Shown here: positions 1-7,968 of the stretch, piece after piece
How the letters are laid out: each line of letters begins with the position of its first letter
Numbering within the stretch: position 1 is the stretch's first letter
DNA from: Micromonospora sp. R77
Lineage (GTDB): Bacteria > Actinomycetota > Actinomycetes > Mycobacteriales > Micromonosporaceae
DNA length: 64,000 bases
Assembly (NCBI RefSeq): GCF_022747945.1
Contig: NZ_JALDST010000001.1
Location: 6,324,001-6,388,000 of the forward strand
Reading direction: 5' to 3'
Notes under the pieces: generated by a model
Seen by the model: only the letters and a program-made list of their open reading frames with translations
What the model was told of the DNA's origin: nothing
Database searches by the model: none
Position numbers and translations under genes: made by a program

Positions 1-500
1 AGCACGATCCGGGTCGCCGGACGGTCGCCGTCGGTGACCACCGCCCGGCCGGAGACCAGGACGCAGTTCAGGTAGATCCAGGACGCGCGCTGGCACCCGG
101 TCACGTACGGCCACTGGCCGGACACCCGCCAGCCACCGTCCACCGTGGTCGCCCGGCCCTTCGGCGCCACCGCGCCGGCGGCGTACACGTCGGGACCGTC
201 GGCGTAGACGGTGGCCACCGTGGCGGGCGGCGCGCAGCCGATGATCAGCTGGGAGAGCGCCACCTGGCCGATCGACCAGGCCACCGAGCCGTCCGCGGTC
301 GCCAGCGCCTCGACCACGCGCAGCACGTCCGGCACGGCCAGCTCCGACCCGCCGTGGCTGCGTGGCGCGGCCAGCCGCAGGCAGCCGGCCGCCCGCAACC
401 GGTCCAGCAACGCGGGGGAGAGGCCGCGATCGCGTTCGACGTCGTCGGCCAGCTTGGCGACCTCGGGCAACAGCGCACGGACGGAGTCGAGGGTCGTCAT
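1..500 (-). CDS. Acyl-CoA dehydrogenase-fold flavin monooxygenase, partial
   Basis: The gene starts with ATG at 500 and runs off the left edge, so only about 166 N-terminal residues are present. They read as the helical N-terminal domain of an acyl-CoA dehydrogenase-fold flavoprotein (RLRAAGCLRLAAPRSHGG, then VEALATADGSVAWSIGQVA), followed by the start of the beta domain (GGWRVSGQWPYVTG). This pattern fits the HsaA/DszC-like FMNH2-using oxygenase branch better than true fatty-acyl dehydrogenases, but the catalytic C-terminus is missing, so the reaction cannot be settled. It is divergent from the methyltransferase at 575 across an AT-rich operator-like gap. The flavoprotein at 32929 belongs to the same fold. 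Confidence 0.75.
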   Translation of the reverse strand, partial: MTTLDSVRALLPEVAKLADDVERDRGLSPALLDRLRAAGCLRLAAPRSHGGSELAVPDVLRVVEALATADGSVAWSIGQVALSQLIIGCAPPATVATVYADGPDVYAAGAVAPKGRATTVDGGWRVSGQWPYVTGCQRASWIYLNCVLVSGRAVVTDGDRPATRIV

Positions 501-510
501 GGCTTCACCC

Positions 511-547
511 TACTATCGCGAAACATACGAGGATAGTATTTGCGAAC
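511..547. promoter_or_regulatory. Divergent promoter/operator with inverted repeat
   Basis: This AT-rich island in a 74-bp divergent gap contains TACTATC (511-517) and GATAGTA (532-538) as a perfect 7-bp inverted repeat around ATACGAG (525-531), followed by TTTGCGAA. GATAGT can serve as a -10 hexamer on both strands. The string CGAGGATAGT-TTT-CGA recurs almost unchanged at 5073-5090. It probably controls both the flavoprotein to the left and the methyltransferase to the right. Confidence 0.55.
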
Positions 548-574
548 ACTTTGAAACACTGCCTCGGAGGTCTG

Positions 575-1651
575 ATGACCGAGTCCCACGTGTTCGCCAT
601 GCGGATGTGGAAGAACCTCCTCGCCACGCAGGAACTGCTGTCGGTCTACCTCGGGGTCAAGCTCGGCCTGTACGACGCCATGGCCGACGCCGGCACGCCG
701 ATGACCCCCGCCGACCTGGCCCGTGCCGCCGGGATCGACCCCCGGTACGCCCGGGAGTGGCTGGAACAGCAGGCGGTGACGGCGGTCGTCGAGGTCGCCG
801 GGGCGCACCGCGACGGCGAACAGCGGACCTACCGCCTGCCCGACGGGCACGCCCGGGTGCTGCGTACCTCCGACGACCCGATGTCGATGGCCGCGCTGGC
901 CGTCCTGCCGCTGGGCGGCATCGCCGCCGCGCTACCGGCGCTCCTGGCGGCCTACCGCACCGGGGCGGGCGTCCCCGACGACGTGTTCGGCGACGACTGG
1001 CGCGACGGGCACTCGGGGGCGAACCGCTCGCTCTTCGCCCACGACCTGGCCGGCTGGATCCGCGAGAAGCTGCCCGACGTGCACGCCGCGCTCGGCGAGC
1101 CGGGCCGCCGCATCGCCGACGTGGCCTGCGGCACCGGCTGGTCCAGCATCGCGCTGGCCCGCGCCTACCCCCGGGCGCACGTACACGGGCTGGACCTCGA
1201 CGCGGCGGCGCTGGTCGCCGCGGAGAAGAACGCGGTGGACGCCGGGCTGCGCGACCGGATCGGCCTGGAGGTACGCGACGCGGCCGACCCGGCGCTGGCC
1301 GGCGAGTACGACCTGGTCTGCCTCTTCGACGCCCTGCACGAGATGGCCCGGCCGGTCGAGGTGCTGCGGGCCTGCCGGCAGCTGCGCGCGCCGGGCGGGA
1401 CGGTGTTGCTGATGGATGCGAAGGTGGCCCCCACGTTCACCGCGCCGGGCGACGACGTGGAGCGGTTCCAGTACGGCACCAGCGTGCTGCACTGCCTGCC
1501 CGCCGCCCGCGCGGCGGCCGACTCGACCGGGACCGGCACGGTGCTGCGCCCGAACATGGTGCGGGACCTGGCGCTGCGGGCCGGCTTCGGTGGGGTGGCG
1601 GTGGTCAACGTGGGGGACCGGTTCCACCGGATGTACCGCCTGCTGGACTGA
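575..1651 (+). CDS. SAM-dependent methyltransferase with winged-helix N-terminus
   Basis: A 358-residue class I methyltransferase. The ATG at 575 follows a strong ribosome site (CGGAGG, 565-570). Residues about 15-75 look like the dimerising winged-helix segment of small-molecule methyltransferases (LGLYDAMADAG, then DLARAAGIDPRYAREWLE). The SAM motif I is IADVACGTGWSSIALA near residue 190, with a later acidic LDLD. A typical catalytic His/Glu pair of O-methyltransferases is not obvious, so O-, N- or C-methylation is open. It is a single-gene unit ended by the hairpin at 1662-1696. It is probably a tailoring enzyme of the surrounding pathway. Confidence 0.8.
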   Translation: MTESHVFAMRMWKNLLATQELLSVYLGVKLGLYDAMADAGTPMTPADLARAAGIDPRYAREWLEQQAVTAVVEVAGAHRDGEQRTYRLPDGHARVLRTSDDPMSMAALAVLPLGGIAAALPALLAAYRTGAGVPDDVFGDDWRDGHSGANRSLFAHDLAGWIREKLPDVHAALGEPGRRIADVACGTGWSSIALARAYPRAHVHGLDLDAAALVAAEKNAVDAGLRDRIGLEVRDAADPALAGEYDLVCLFDALHEMARPVEVLRACRQLRAPGGTVLLMDAKVAPTFTAPGDDVERFQYGTSVLHCLPAARAAADSTGTGTVLRPNMVRDLALRAGFGGVAVVNVGDRFHRMYRLLD

Positions 1652-1661
1652 GCCGCGAACG

Positions 1662-1696
1662 GCGACGGGCGGGGGCCGTCGGCCCCCGCCCGTCGC
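1662..1696. terminator. Bidirectional intrinsic terminator hairpin
   Basis: A perfect 16-bp inverted repeat (GCGACGGGCGGGGGCC and its complement) with a 3-nt loop lies between the convergent methyltransferase and carrier-protein genes. It has no U-tract, as is common in high-GC actinomycetes. Confidence 0.7.
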
Positions 1697-1706
1697 TCCG
1701 TCGGTC

Positions 1707-1991
1707 TTACTTCCCGTCGCGCTCCTCGAGGCGTTTCACCACCAGGTCCTGCACCGCGCCCACGGTGCTGATCTTGCGGGCGGTGTCCTCGTCGATCGGG
1801 TCGAGGTCGAACTCGTCCTCGATCGCGAAGGCCACCTCCATCAGGGCCAGCGAGTGGTAGCCGAGATCCTTCACCAGGTTGGTGCCGGGGGTGATGTCGA
1901 CGCCCTGGTTCGGGGCCATGTCGGCGATCACACCCGCCACCGCGGCGCGGATCTCCTCCTCGGTACGGACGGGGACGGTCTGTTCGGACAT
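1707..1991 (-). CDS. Acyl carrier protein
   Basis: A 94-residue free-standing carrier protein. The phosphopantetheine attachment motif is DLGYHSLALME, with Ser46 as the modified residue; a His replaces the usual Asp just before the Ser. The acidic helix-2/3 region (AIEDEFDLDPIDEDTA) is typical. RBS GAGGAGA lies upstream of the ATG. It is the last gene of a three-gene unit after an LLM monooxygenase and a flavin reductase, suggesting that the two-component oxygenase acts on a substrate tethered to this carrier. It should be activated by the phosphopantetheinyl transferase at 9668-10348. Confidence 0.88.
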   Translation of the reverse strand: MSEQTVPVRTEEEIRAAVAGVIADMAPNQGVDITPGTNLVKDLGYHSLALMEVAFAIEDEFDLDPIDEDTARKISTVGAVQDLVVKRLEERDGK

Positions 1992-2033
1992 GACGAGTCT
2001 CCTCGGATCGGGTGTCGCACGGGTCGGAAAGGG

Positions 2034-2600
2034 TCAGCGGGACGCGGTCGGATCACGGTGCAAACGGGTCACCACCGCACCCAGCGCGGGGGCGTGGCGG
2101 CCGGCCCAGCCGTTGATGACGGTGGCCAGGTCGTCGAACTCGTCCTCCAGGACGGACAGGCACGGAACCGGTACGCAGGCGCCCAGCTCCACCAGCAGCG
2201 GTCGCAGGTACTGGTCGCCGGCGGTACGGTGCTTGGCCCAGCCCGCGGTCATCGCCGCGACGCCCACCGAACCGCTCAGGCCGTCGATCGGCAGCATGTC
2301 GAGGAAGAGCTTCAGGATGCCGGTGTACGTGCCCTTGTAGGTCGGGCTCACCACGGCGAGGACGCCGGGCCGCCGGACCAGGTCCAGGGCCTGCTGCACC
2401 TGCGGGCCGAGCGGGACGCTGCGGCTGGCCCGCACCGGCAGCAGCGCGCCGATCTCGGCCAGGTCGACGAGCTCCGGCTCGGCCGTCTCGACGCCCTCCG
2501 CGGCCAGCAGCACGCCCAGCTCCTTGCCCACCCGCTCGGCCACGGCCGAGGTGCGGGAGCCGCCGCGCGGGCTGCCGACCAGGACGGTCACCGGGATCAT
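2034..2600 (-). CDS. NADPH-dependent FMN reductase
   Basis: 188 residues with a flavodoxin-like fold. The N-terminal VLVGSPRGGSRT is the FMN phosphate loop of the SsuE/MsuE-type reductases, and SPTYKGTYTGILKLFLDML is the second conserved FMN-contact motif of that family. The ATG at 2600 overlaps the stop of the upstream luciferase-like monooxygenase by 4 nt (ATGA), so the two are translationally coupled. Family knowledge says such reductases supply FMNH2 to the partner oxygenase. It may also feed the other LLM and acyl-CoA-dehydrogenase-fold oxygenases of the locus. Confidence 0.9.
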   Translation of the reverse strand: MIPVTVLVGSPRGGSRTSAVAERVGKELGVLLAAEGVETAEPELVDLAEIGALLPVRASRSVPLGPQVQQALDLVRRPGVLAVVSPTYKGTYTGILKLFLDMLPIDGLSGSVGVAAMTAGWAKHRTAGDQYLRPLLVELGACVPVPCLSVLEDEFDDLATVINGWAGRHAPALGAVVTRLHRDPTASR

Positions 2601-3694
2601 GCCGCACCCCCCGGCAGGAGGCCGCGGTGGCGCAGCAGCGGCAGCACACCCTCGCCGAAGGTGTACGCCTCCTCCAGGTGCGGCTGTCCGGAGAGGATGA
2701 GGTGGTTCAACCCGAGCGCGTGGTACTCCGCGATGCGGTCGGCCACCTCCTCGTGGCTGCCCACCAGGGCGGCGCCGGCCCCGGGCCGGACCAGCGCGTA
2801 GCCCGCCCAGACGTTGGGGTGCACCTCGAGGTCGCCGGCCCGCCCGCCGTGCAGGGCGGTCATCCGGCGCTGTCCCTCGGACTCGCTGTGCGCGAACCGC
2901 CGCTGGGCGTCGGCGATCCGGCTCGGGTCCATGCCGTCGAGCAGCCGTTCGGTGACCGCCCACGCCTCGGCCGAGGTGTCCCGGCTGATCACGTGGAAGC
3001 GGGTGCCGAACTCGATGCTGCGGCCCCGTGCGTCGGCCAGCGCCCCCACCTCCTTGACGAGTTCGGCGAGCCCCTGGGGGGTCTCGCCCCAGGCGAGGTA
3101 GACGTCGGCGTGCTCGGCCGCCACCCGTCGGGCGGCCGGTGACGAGCCGCCCAGGAAGATCGTGGGCGGTCGGGGGTCCGGCCGGGTCAGCAGGATCTTG
3201 CGGCCCCGGTAGTGGTCGCCCTCGAAGTCGAACGCCTCGCCGGCGAGGCTGCGCCGGAAGACCTCCAGGAACTCGGCCGTCCGCTCGTAGCGCCGGTCGT
3301 GGTCCAGGAAGTCGCCGTACCGGCGTTGCTCGTCCGGGTCGCCGCCGGTGACGACGTTGAGCATCAGCCGTCCGCCGGAGAGCCGCTGGAACGTCGCGGC
3401 GGCCTGTGCGGTGGCCAGCGGGCCGGTGGTGTTCGGCCGGCAGGCGATCATGAAGTTCAGGTTGCTGGTCCGCTGCGCGAGCGCCGCCGACATCAGCCAC
3501 GGGTCCTCGCAGAAGAGTCCGGTCGGCACCAGCGCTCCGGCGAAACCCAGCCCGTCGGCGGCCTGCGCCACCTGGCTCACGTACTGCAGGTCCGGATCGC
3601 GTCTGATGTTCGCCGTGGAACCGTCCACGGCGCTCCTCGCCACTTCCCGGCCGTCGCCGTGCAGCGGCAGAAACCAGTGCAGTCGAAGTGCCAT
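2597..3694 (-). CDS. LLM-class flavin-dependent monooxygenase (SsuD-like)
   Basis: 365 residues from ATG 3694, which has GGAAGGGA just upstream; the reading frame stays open to a TTG at 3712, which is less likely to be used. It matches the alkanesulfonate monooxygenase SsuD group: LHWFLPLHGDGR at the start, a long TIM-barrel core, SGGRLMLNVVTGGDPDE near residue 125 and IFLGGSSPAARRVA near 205. In SsuD the partner reductase gives FMNH2, and here the reductase gene overlaps directly downstream. The true substrate is unknown; a carrier-bound intermediate is plausible because the operon ends in an ACP. Confidence 0.88.
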   Translation of the reverse strand: MALRLHWFLPLHGDGREVARSAVDGSTANIRRDPDLQYVSQVAQAADGLGFAGALVPTGLFCEDPWLMSAALAQRTSNLNFMIACRPNTTGPLATAQAAATFQRLSGGRLMLNVVTGGDPDEQRRYGDFLDHDRRYERTAEFLEVFRRSLAGEAFDFEGDHYRGRKILLTRPDPRPPTIFLGGSSPAARRVAAEHADVYLAWGETPQGLAELVKEVGALADARGRSIEFGTRFHVISRDTSAEAWAVTERLLDGMDPSRIADAQRRFAHSESEGQRRMTALHGGRAGDLEVHPNVWAGYALVRPGAGAALVGSHEEVADRIAEYHALGLNHLILSGQPHLEEAYTFGEGVLPLLRHRGLLPGGAA

Positions 3695-3736
3695 CAATGG
3701 TCCCTTCCGCAAGCACCCGGCACTTGGCTTCTCTGC

Positions 3737-3760
3737 TATATGCGAGCGTTTGCGAGTATG
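3737..3760. promoter_or_regulatory. Operator-like element upstream of LLM operon
   Basis: The 99-bp gap between two minus-strand genes contains TATATGCGAG and TTTGCGAGTATG, with TGCGAG at 3741 and 3751, exactly 10 bp apart on one helix face. AGCGTTTGCGAGTAT matches the element upstream of the P450 at 31.16 kb when that is read on the opposite strand. Confidence 0.45.
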
Positions 3761-3793
3761 TGCTCAGAGGTTTGCAGGCGGTCGCGGAACTTG

Positions 3794-5068
3794 TCAATAG
3801 GCGTGACTGACCCGGGACAGCCGGAGCCCGGGCTCGGCCGCCACGGCGGTGGCCAGTTCGACGTACCCGGCCAGGAAGTCGGCCGCCGCGGTGCCGTCGC
3901 CGGCCTGGAACAACACCGCCTGCAGACGCTGCTCACCCACCGGGGCGAGGGCCAGCTCGAACGGGAACCGACTGCCGATCTCCGTGGGCACCACCAGTTC
4001 GAAGTGGACGTCGCCCGCGCTCAACCGGTGCCGTACCGGGGTCATCACGTTGAACATCACGTCGTCGGCCCGCCCACCCCCGGTGTCCACCAGGTCCCCG
4101 GGCAGCAGCTGGAACGGCAGCTCCTGGTGGGTGAACGCGCCGATCACCGTGCCGTGCACCTCGCGGAGCAGATCGGTGAACCGGTGCGCCCGCCCGGGAC
4201 GCGCGCGCAGCAGCACCATGCCCGCCAGCAGACCCACCGTCTCGCGCAGCTCCGGCCGGTCGCGGTTGGCGAACATCGAGGCCACCGCCAGGTCGTCCTG
4301 GTCGGTCGTCCGGTACAGCTGGGCGTGGAAGAGCGCGAGCAGCACCGCGAACATGGTGGTCCGCTCCCGCAGGGCCAGCTCCCGTAACGTGGTCACGGTG
4401 GTGGCCGGCAGGTCGGCGGCGACCGACCGGCTCGCCCCCTCGGTGATGCCCAGCGCGTCGAGCCGGGGCACCCGGGCCCCGGCGAGCTGGCGTCGCCAGT
4501 ACTGCTGGTGGCGGCCGAGCCGGTCGGTGCCGAGCATTTCCTGCTGGGCCCGGGCGAAGCGGGCCGCGGACCAGCCCGGTGCGGGCAGGGTCGCGCTCCC
4601 GCCGGCCGCCCGGTCGTAGCAGGCGACCAGGTCGCGCAGCAGGATGCCGGTGGACCAGGCGTCGGTGACCAGGTGGTGCAGGTTCAGGCAGAGCAGGTGC
4701 TCGTCCGGGCCCTGCCGCCAGACGGTGACCCGGGCCGGCCACCGCTCCGGATCGATCCGGGTGCGCAGCTCGGCGGTGAGCGCCTCGGTCGCCGCCTGCG
4801 CGGAGGCGACCTCGTGCCAGGTCACCTCGGGCTCGCCGGGCGGGTGGACGCGCTGCACCAGGCGGGCGCCCCGGCCGTGGAAGGTGGTCCGCAGCGACTC
4901 GTGCCGCGCGGCGAGCGCGCCGAGCGCGGTGTGCAGCCGGTCGGGGTCCAGCGGCCCGGTGAGCCGGCAGACCACCGGGCAGTTCAACGCTCCGAAGTCC
5001 TCGCGGTAGTGCTTGATCATCCACAGCAGCCGCTGGGAGACCGACGCTCGTGTTTCGGTTGTTTCCAC
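3794..5068 (-). CDS. Free-standing NRPS condensation domain
   Basis: About 424 residues consisting of one complete C domain and nothing else. The C1-like start is ASVSQRLLWM, and the catalytic motif is HHLVTDAWS (HHxxxDxxS intact). The later RDRPELRETVG and the substrate-channel motif HQELPFQLL are also in place. GTG 5068 is chosen as start; the frame also opens at a GTG at 5101, which would run through the operator-like DNA. There is no clear ribosome site, and a leaderless start after GACTAT is possible. Such discrete C domains usually join two carrier-bound partners or release a product by amide or ester formation. A homologue lies at 31203-32468. Confidence 0.87.
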   Translation of the reverse strand: METTETRASVSQRLLWMIKHYREDFGALNCPVVCRLTGPLDPDRLHTALGALAARHESLRTTFHGRGARLVQRVHPPGEPEVTWHEVASAQAATEALTAELRTRIDPERWPARVTVWRQGPDEHLLCLNLHHLVTDAWSTGILLRDLVACYDRAAGGSATLPAPGWSAARFARAQQEMLGTDRLGRHQQYWRRQLAGARVPRLDALGITEGASRSVAADLPATTVTTLRELALRERTTMFAVLLALFHAQLYRTTDQDDLAVASMFANRDRPELRETVGLLAGMVLLRARPGRAHRFTDLLREVHGTVIGAFTHQELPFQLLPGDLVDTGGGRADDVMFNVMTPVRHRLSAGDVHFELVVPTEIGSRFPFELALAPVGEQRLQAVLFQAGDGTAAADFLAGYVELATAVAAEPGLRLSRVSHAY

Positions 5069-5070
5069 AA

Positions 5071-5118
5071 CGCGAGGATAGTCTTTACGAGCCTTGGCCA
5101 CTACTGTCTACGAGTATG
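5071..5118. promoter_or_regulatory. Divergent operator/promoter, leaderless start
   Basis: CGAGGATAGTCTTTACGAG (5073-5091) repeats the element at 528-545 with few changes, and a second TACGAG lies at 5109-5114. TACTGT (5102-5107) is a possible -10 that ends only 8 nt before the ATG at 5116, suggesting a leaderless transcript for the diiron protein. It also faces the condensation-domain gene on the left. Confidence 0.5.
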
Positions 5119-6069
5119 GGCGAGCTGACCGTGGGATCGTCGGTGGGAGTGCGGCTCACCTGGGACTACGAGCCGACCGACTCCCGCACCGGCGCGCTCT
5201 ACCAGCGTGCCAAGCAGATGCAGTGGAGTGTGGACGACGTCGACTGGCGGCTGCCCGTGGAGTTCGGGTCGCCGCTGCCGGACGACTCGGCGTTCGCGAT
5301 GACCGCCTTCGCCGCCTCACCGCTGGCCCGGCGCGGGCGCCCCGCCTGGGACGCGTTCCGCTGGGAGCTGCAGGCGTGGATGGTCAGCCAGTTCCTGCAC
5401 GGTGAGCAGGCCGCGATGGTGGTGGCGAGCCGCCTGGTCGAGGTGATGCCCGACCTGGAGAGCAAGTTCTACGCCACCACCCAGGCGGTGGACGAGGCGC
5501 GGCACGTCGAGGTCTTCTCCCGTTACCTGCGCACCCACGTCCCGCACCCCTACCCGGTGTCCGAACCGCTGCTGCTCATGCTCACCGACATCCTCGGCGA
5601 CCCGCGCTGGGACGTGGTCGCCCTGGGCATGCAGATCATGGTGGAGGCGCTGGCGATGGCCGCGTTCCGGCTGGCCGGCAACACCTTCCACGACGACCTG
5701 ATCAAACGGATCACCACCCTGGTGGCCCGCGACGAGGCCCGGCACGTGTCGTTCGGGGTGCTCGCGCTGGGCGGCCTGTACGACTCGATGACCTCGGCCG
5801 AACGCGCCGAACGCGAGGACCTGGTGCTGGAGTCGGCGGCACTCATCCGACGCCGGTTCCTGCTCGCCGACATCTGGGACCGGCTCGAGGTGCCGCTGCG
5901 CGAGGGCACCGACTTCGCCGCCCACCACGAGCTCATGATCGCGTACCGGCAGGCGATCTTCTCCCGGGTGGGCAACGCCCTGGGCCAGATCGGGCTGCTG
6001 ACCCCGCGGGTCCGCACCGGCCTGGAACGCCTCGACCTGATCCGCTTCACGGAGGGTGCGACCCGTTGA
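5116..6069 (+). CDS. Ferritin-like diiron oxygenase
   Basis: 317 residues, all-helical, with two E/D-x-x-H ligand sets typical of diiron carboxylate proteins: HGEQ, then VDEARHVEVF near residue 130, and VEALAMAAF followed by RDEARHVSFG near 210. The duplicated EARH signature is that of ferritin-like oxygenases and N-oxygenases (AurF/CmlI-like in the wide sense), not of storage ferritins. The likely role is oxygen-dependent hydroxylation, N-oxygenation or desaturation of a pathway intermediate. The ATG at 5116 has no ribosome site and sits next to a -10-like hexamer. Its stop overlaps the TTG start of the following methyltransferase. The exact family is uncertain. Confidence 0.75.
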   Translation: MGELTVGSSVGVRLTWDYEPTDSRTGALYQRAKQMQWSVDDVDWRLPVEFGSPLPDDSAFAMTAFAASPLARRGRPAWDAFRWELQAWMVSQFLHGEQAAMVVASRLVEVMPDLESKFYATTQAVDEARHVEVFSRYLRTHVPHPYPVSEPLLLMLTDILGDPRWDVVALGMQIMVEALAMAAFRLAGNTFHDDLIKRITTLVARDEARHVSFGVLALGGLYDSMTSAERAEREDLVLESAALIRRRFLLADIWDRLEVPLREGTDFAAHHELMIAYRQAIFSRVGNALGQIGLLTPRVRTGLERLDLIRFTEGATR

Positions 6070-7097
6070 CCGACCAGCACACCGCACGCCGCCGCCTGCC
6101 GATGGACCTGCCGTCGGTGATGCGACTGGCCGAACTCGGCGACTTCATCATCCCGCTGACCCTGCGCGCGATCTGCGACCTCGGGATCGCGGACCTGCTG
6201 ACCGACGGACCCGAGCCGGTGGAGAAGCTGGCCGCCGCCGTCGACGCGGACGCCGCCACCCTCGCCCGGCTGCTGCGGGCGCTCGCCGCCAAGGGCATCT
6301 TCACCGAGGTGGAGCCGGGCACCTTCGGGCTGACCGCGCTGGCGCAGCCGCTGCGCTCCGACCACCCGCTGTCGCTGCGCGACGTCTACACGCTGCTCGC
6401 CTCCGACCTGCAGGCGTGGGCCGCGCTGCCGCACAGCGTCCGCACCGGCGAACCCGCCTTCGACCGGGTGCACGGCACCGACTACTGGAGCTACCTGGCC
6501 GACCACCTCGACGAGAGCGTCCGGGTGGACCGGTGGATGCACAGCATCAACCGGCTGCACCTGCGGACCGTGCTGCCGGCGTACCCGTGGGCCGAGCTGT
6601 CGCACGTGGTGGACGTCGGCGGCGGCAACGGCGGCTTCCTGGCCGGGCTGCTGAGCCGGTTCCGCACCCTGCGCGGCACCCTGTTCGACCTGCCGCACGT
6701 GGTGGCCGGCGCGGAGGAGCTGCTGGCCGAGGCGGGGGTGCGGGACCGGTGCGTGGTGACGCCGGGCAGCTTCTTCGACTCCGTCCCGGCCGGCGCGGAC
6801 GCCTACCTGCTCAAGACCGTGCTGCCCGGCTTCACCGACCCGCAGGTGACCACCGTGCTGGGCAACCTGCGCGCGGCGATGCCGGCGCACGGACGGGTGC
6901 TGCTGCTGGAGGCGGTGCTGCCGGCCGGCGACACGTACGACGTGGCGAAGCTCTTCGACGTGCACACCCTGGTGCTGACCGGCGGGCGGCACCGCACCGC
7001 CGAGGAGACCGAGCGGCTCTGCCGGGCGGCCGGGCTGCGGCTGGCGGAGGTACGGCCCACCCCCACCCTCACCGTGCTGGACCTCCGCCCGGCCTGA
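6066..7097 (+). CDS. O-methyltransferase (Methyltransf_2 family)
   Basis: 343 residues. The TTG start at 6066 overlaps the preceding stop (TTGA) and has GGAGGG 8 nt upstream. An N-terminal winged helix (MRLAELGDFIIPLTLRAICDLGIADLL) is followed by the SAM motif VVDVGGGNGGFLAGLL near residue 185 and FDLPHVV, the hallmark of caffeate/hydroxyneurosporene-type O-methyltransferases. It is coupled to the diiron oxygenase, so oxidation followed by O-methylation of the new hydroxyl is a natural guess. The methyltransferase at 26326-27351 is a clear paralogue, sharing GGGNGGFLA and LFDLP. Confidence 0.88.
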   Translation: MTDQHTARRRLPMDLPSVMRLAELGDFIIPLTLRAICDLGIADLLTDGPEPVEKLAAAVDADAATLARLLRALAAKGIFTEVEPGTFGLTALAQPLRSDHPLSLRDVYTLLASDLQAWAALPHSVRTGEPAFDRVHGTDYWSYLADHLDESVRVDRWMHSINRLHLRTVLPAYPWAELSHVVDVGGGNGGFLAGLLSRFRTLRGTLFDLPHVVAGAEELLAEAGVRDRCVVTPGSFFDSVPAGADAYLLKTVLPGFTDPQVTTVLGNLRAAMPAHGRVLLLEAVLPAGDTYDVAKLFDVHTLVLTGGRHRTAEETERLCRAAGLRLAEVRPTPTLTVLDLRPA

Positions 7098-7104
7098 CCG
7101 GCAG

Positions 7105-7131
7105 GCCGCGCCCCCGCTGCCGGGGCGCGGC
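7105..7131. terminator. Bidirectional terminator hairpin
   Basis: GCCGCGCCCC and its complement form a 10-bp stem with a 7-nt loop between the convergent methyltransferase (ends 7097) and DDAH-like gene (ends 7132). Confidence 0.6.
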
Positions 7132-7902
7132 TCAAGGCGCCGGGATCAGCACGCTCAGGCAGGTGACGCAGCCCTCCAGCTTCTCGTACTCACTGATGTC
7201 GACGACGACCGGCGTGAAGCCGAGCTCGGCCACCAGCGCCGCGGTGCGCGGCGCCGACGCGGCCAGCAGCACGAGATCGTCCCCCAGCGGTACGACGTGG
7301 CAGCCGGCCTCCTCGTCGACCGCGCGCACCGGCCGCCCGAGCGCGTCCGCGTCGAACAGGTCCGGCAGCGCGAGGAGGGTGCCGTCCGGCAGCGCCGTCA
7401 CGGCCGATTTGAGGTGCAGCACCTCGCGCAGCGGGACCGGGACCACGGTGCGCCCGCGGGACGCCAGGTGGGCGCGGAGCTGGTCGACACCCGCGTCGTC
7501 GGTCCGGCCGCCCCGGCCCACGTACACCGTGGTGCCGACCTGCAGCACGTCGCCGCCGTCCAGCGTGCCGGGCACCTCGACCCGGACGACCTCCAACCCG
7601 GCCTCGCGTACCGCCTTCTCCGCGCCGGGCAGCTCCGGGCGGCGTTCCGGCGCACCCGGCCGGCTGAGCACCGCCAGCCCGTCGCAGACCACGACGGTGT
7701 CCTCGACGAACACCGCGTCGGGGCACTGGTCAGCCGGGTCGACCTCGCGCACCTGCCAGCCGGCGTCGGCGAGCGCCGCCCGGTACGCCGCGTGCTGCCG
7801 CCGGGCGAGCGCGACGTCCACGTCGCTGCGCTCGATGTGGGTGACCAGCCCGTCGGCCAACCGGTCGCCGGGGCGCCGGACCAGGGCGATGCCTCGCGTC
7901 AT
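7132..7902 (-). CDS. Dimethylarginine dimethylaminohydrolase-like amidinohydrolase
   Basis: 256 residues with the DDAH pattern: DAVFVEDTVVV (substrate-binding Asp/Glu near residue 65), VPGTLDGGDVLQVG, the catalytic His in HLKSAVT, and the nucleophilic Cys in EKLEGCVTCLSVL at the C-terminus. Enzymes of this fold cleave guanidino C-N bonds, giving citrulline and dimethylamine from dimethylarginine. It is the last gene of a unit with the PPTase, a VOC protein and a P450, though a 66-bp gap separates it from the P450. It could be a resident metabolic gene or a pathway hydrolase; no arginine-activating module is visible in the window. Confidence 0.85.
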   Translation of the reverse strand: MTRGIALVRRPGDRLADGLVTHIERSDVDVALARRQHAAYRAALADAGWQVREVDPADQCPDAVFVEDTVVVCDGLAVLSRPGAPERRPELPGAEKAVREAGLEVVRVEVPGTLDGGDVLQVGTTVYVGRGGRTDDAGVDQLRAHLASRGRTVVPVPLREVLHLKSAVTALPDGTLLALPDLFDADALGRPVRAVDEEAGCHVVPLGDDLVLLAASAPRTAALVAELGFTPVVVDISEYEKLEGCVTCLSVLIPAP

Positions 7903-7968
7903 GCCGCCAGTCTGCCCGCCCGTGCCGGCAGGGTTCAAGGTCCACCCGCGGCCGGCCGGACGCGGCCG

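Noticed and set aside
5069..5101. GTG 5101 as start of the condensation domain
   Set aside because: It would add 11 residues encoded by the operator repeat; homologues begin just before ASVSQRLL.
5050..5115. Upstream start of the diiron protein at 5050
   Set aside because: The extra residues lie in AT-rich operator DNA and do not resemble the family; ATG 5116 starts the conserved part.
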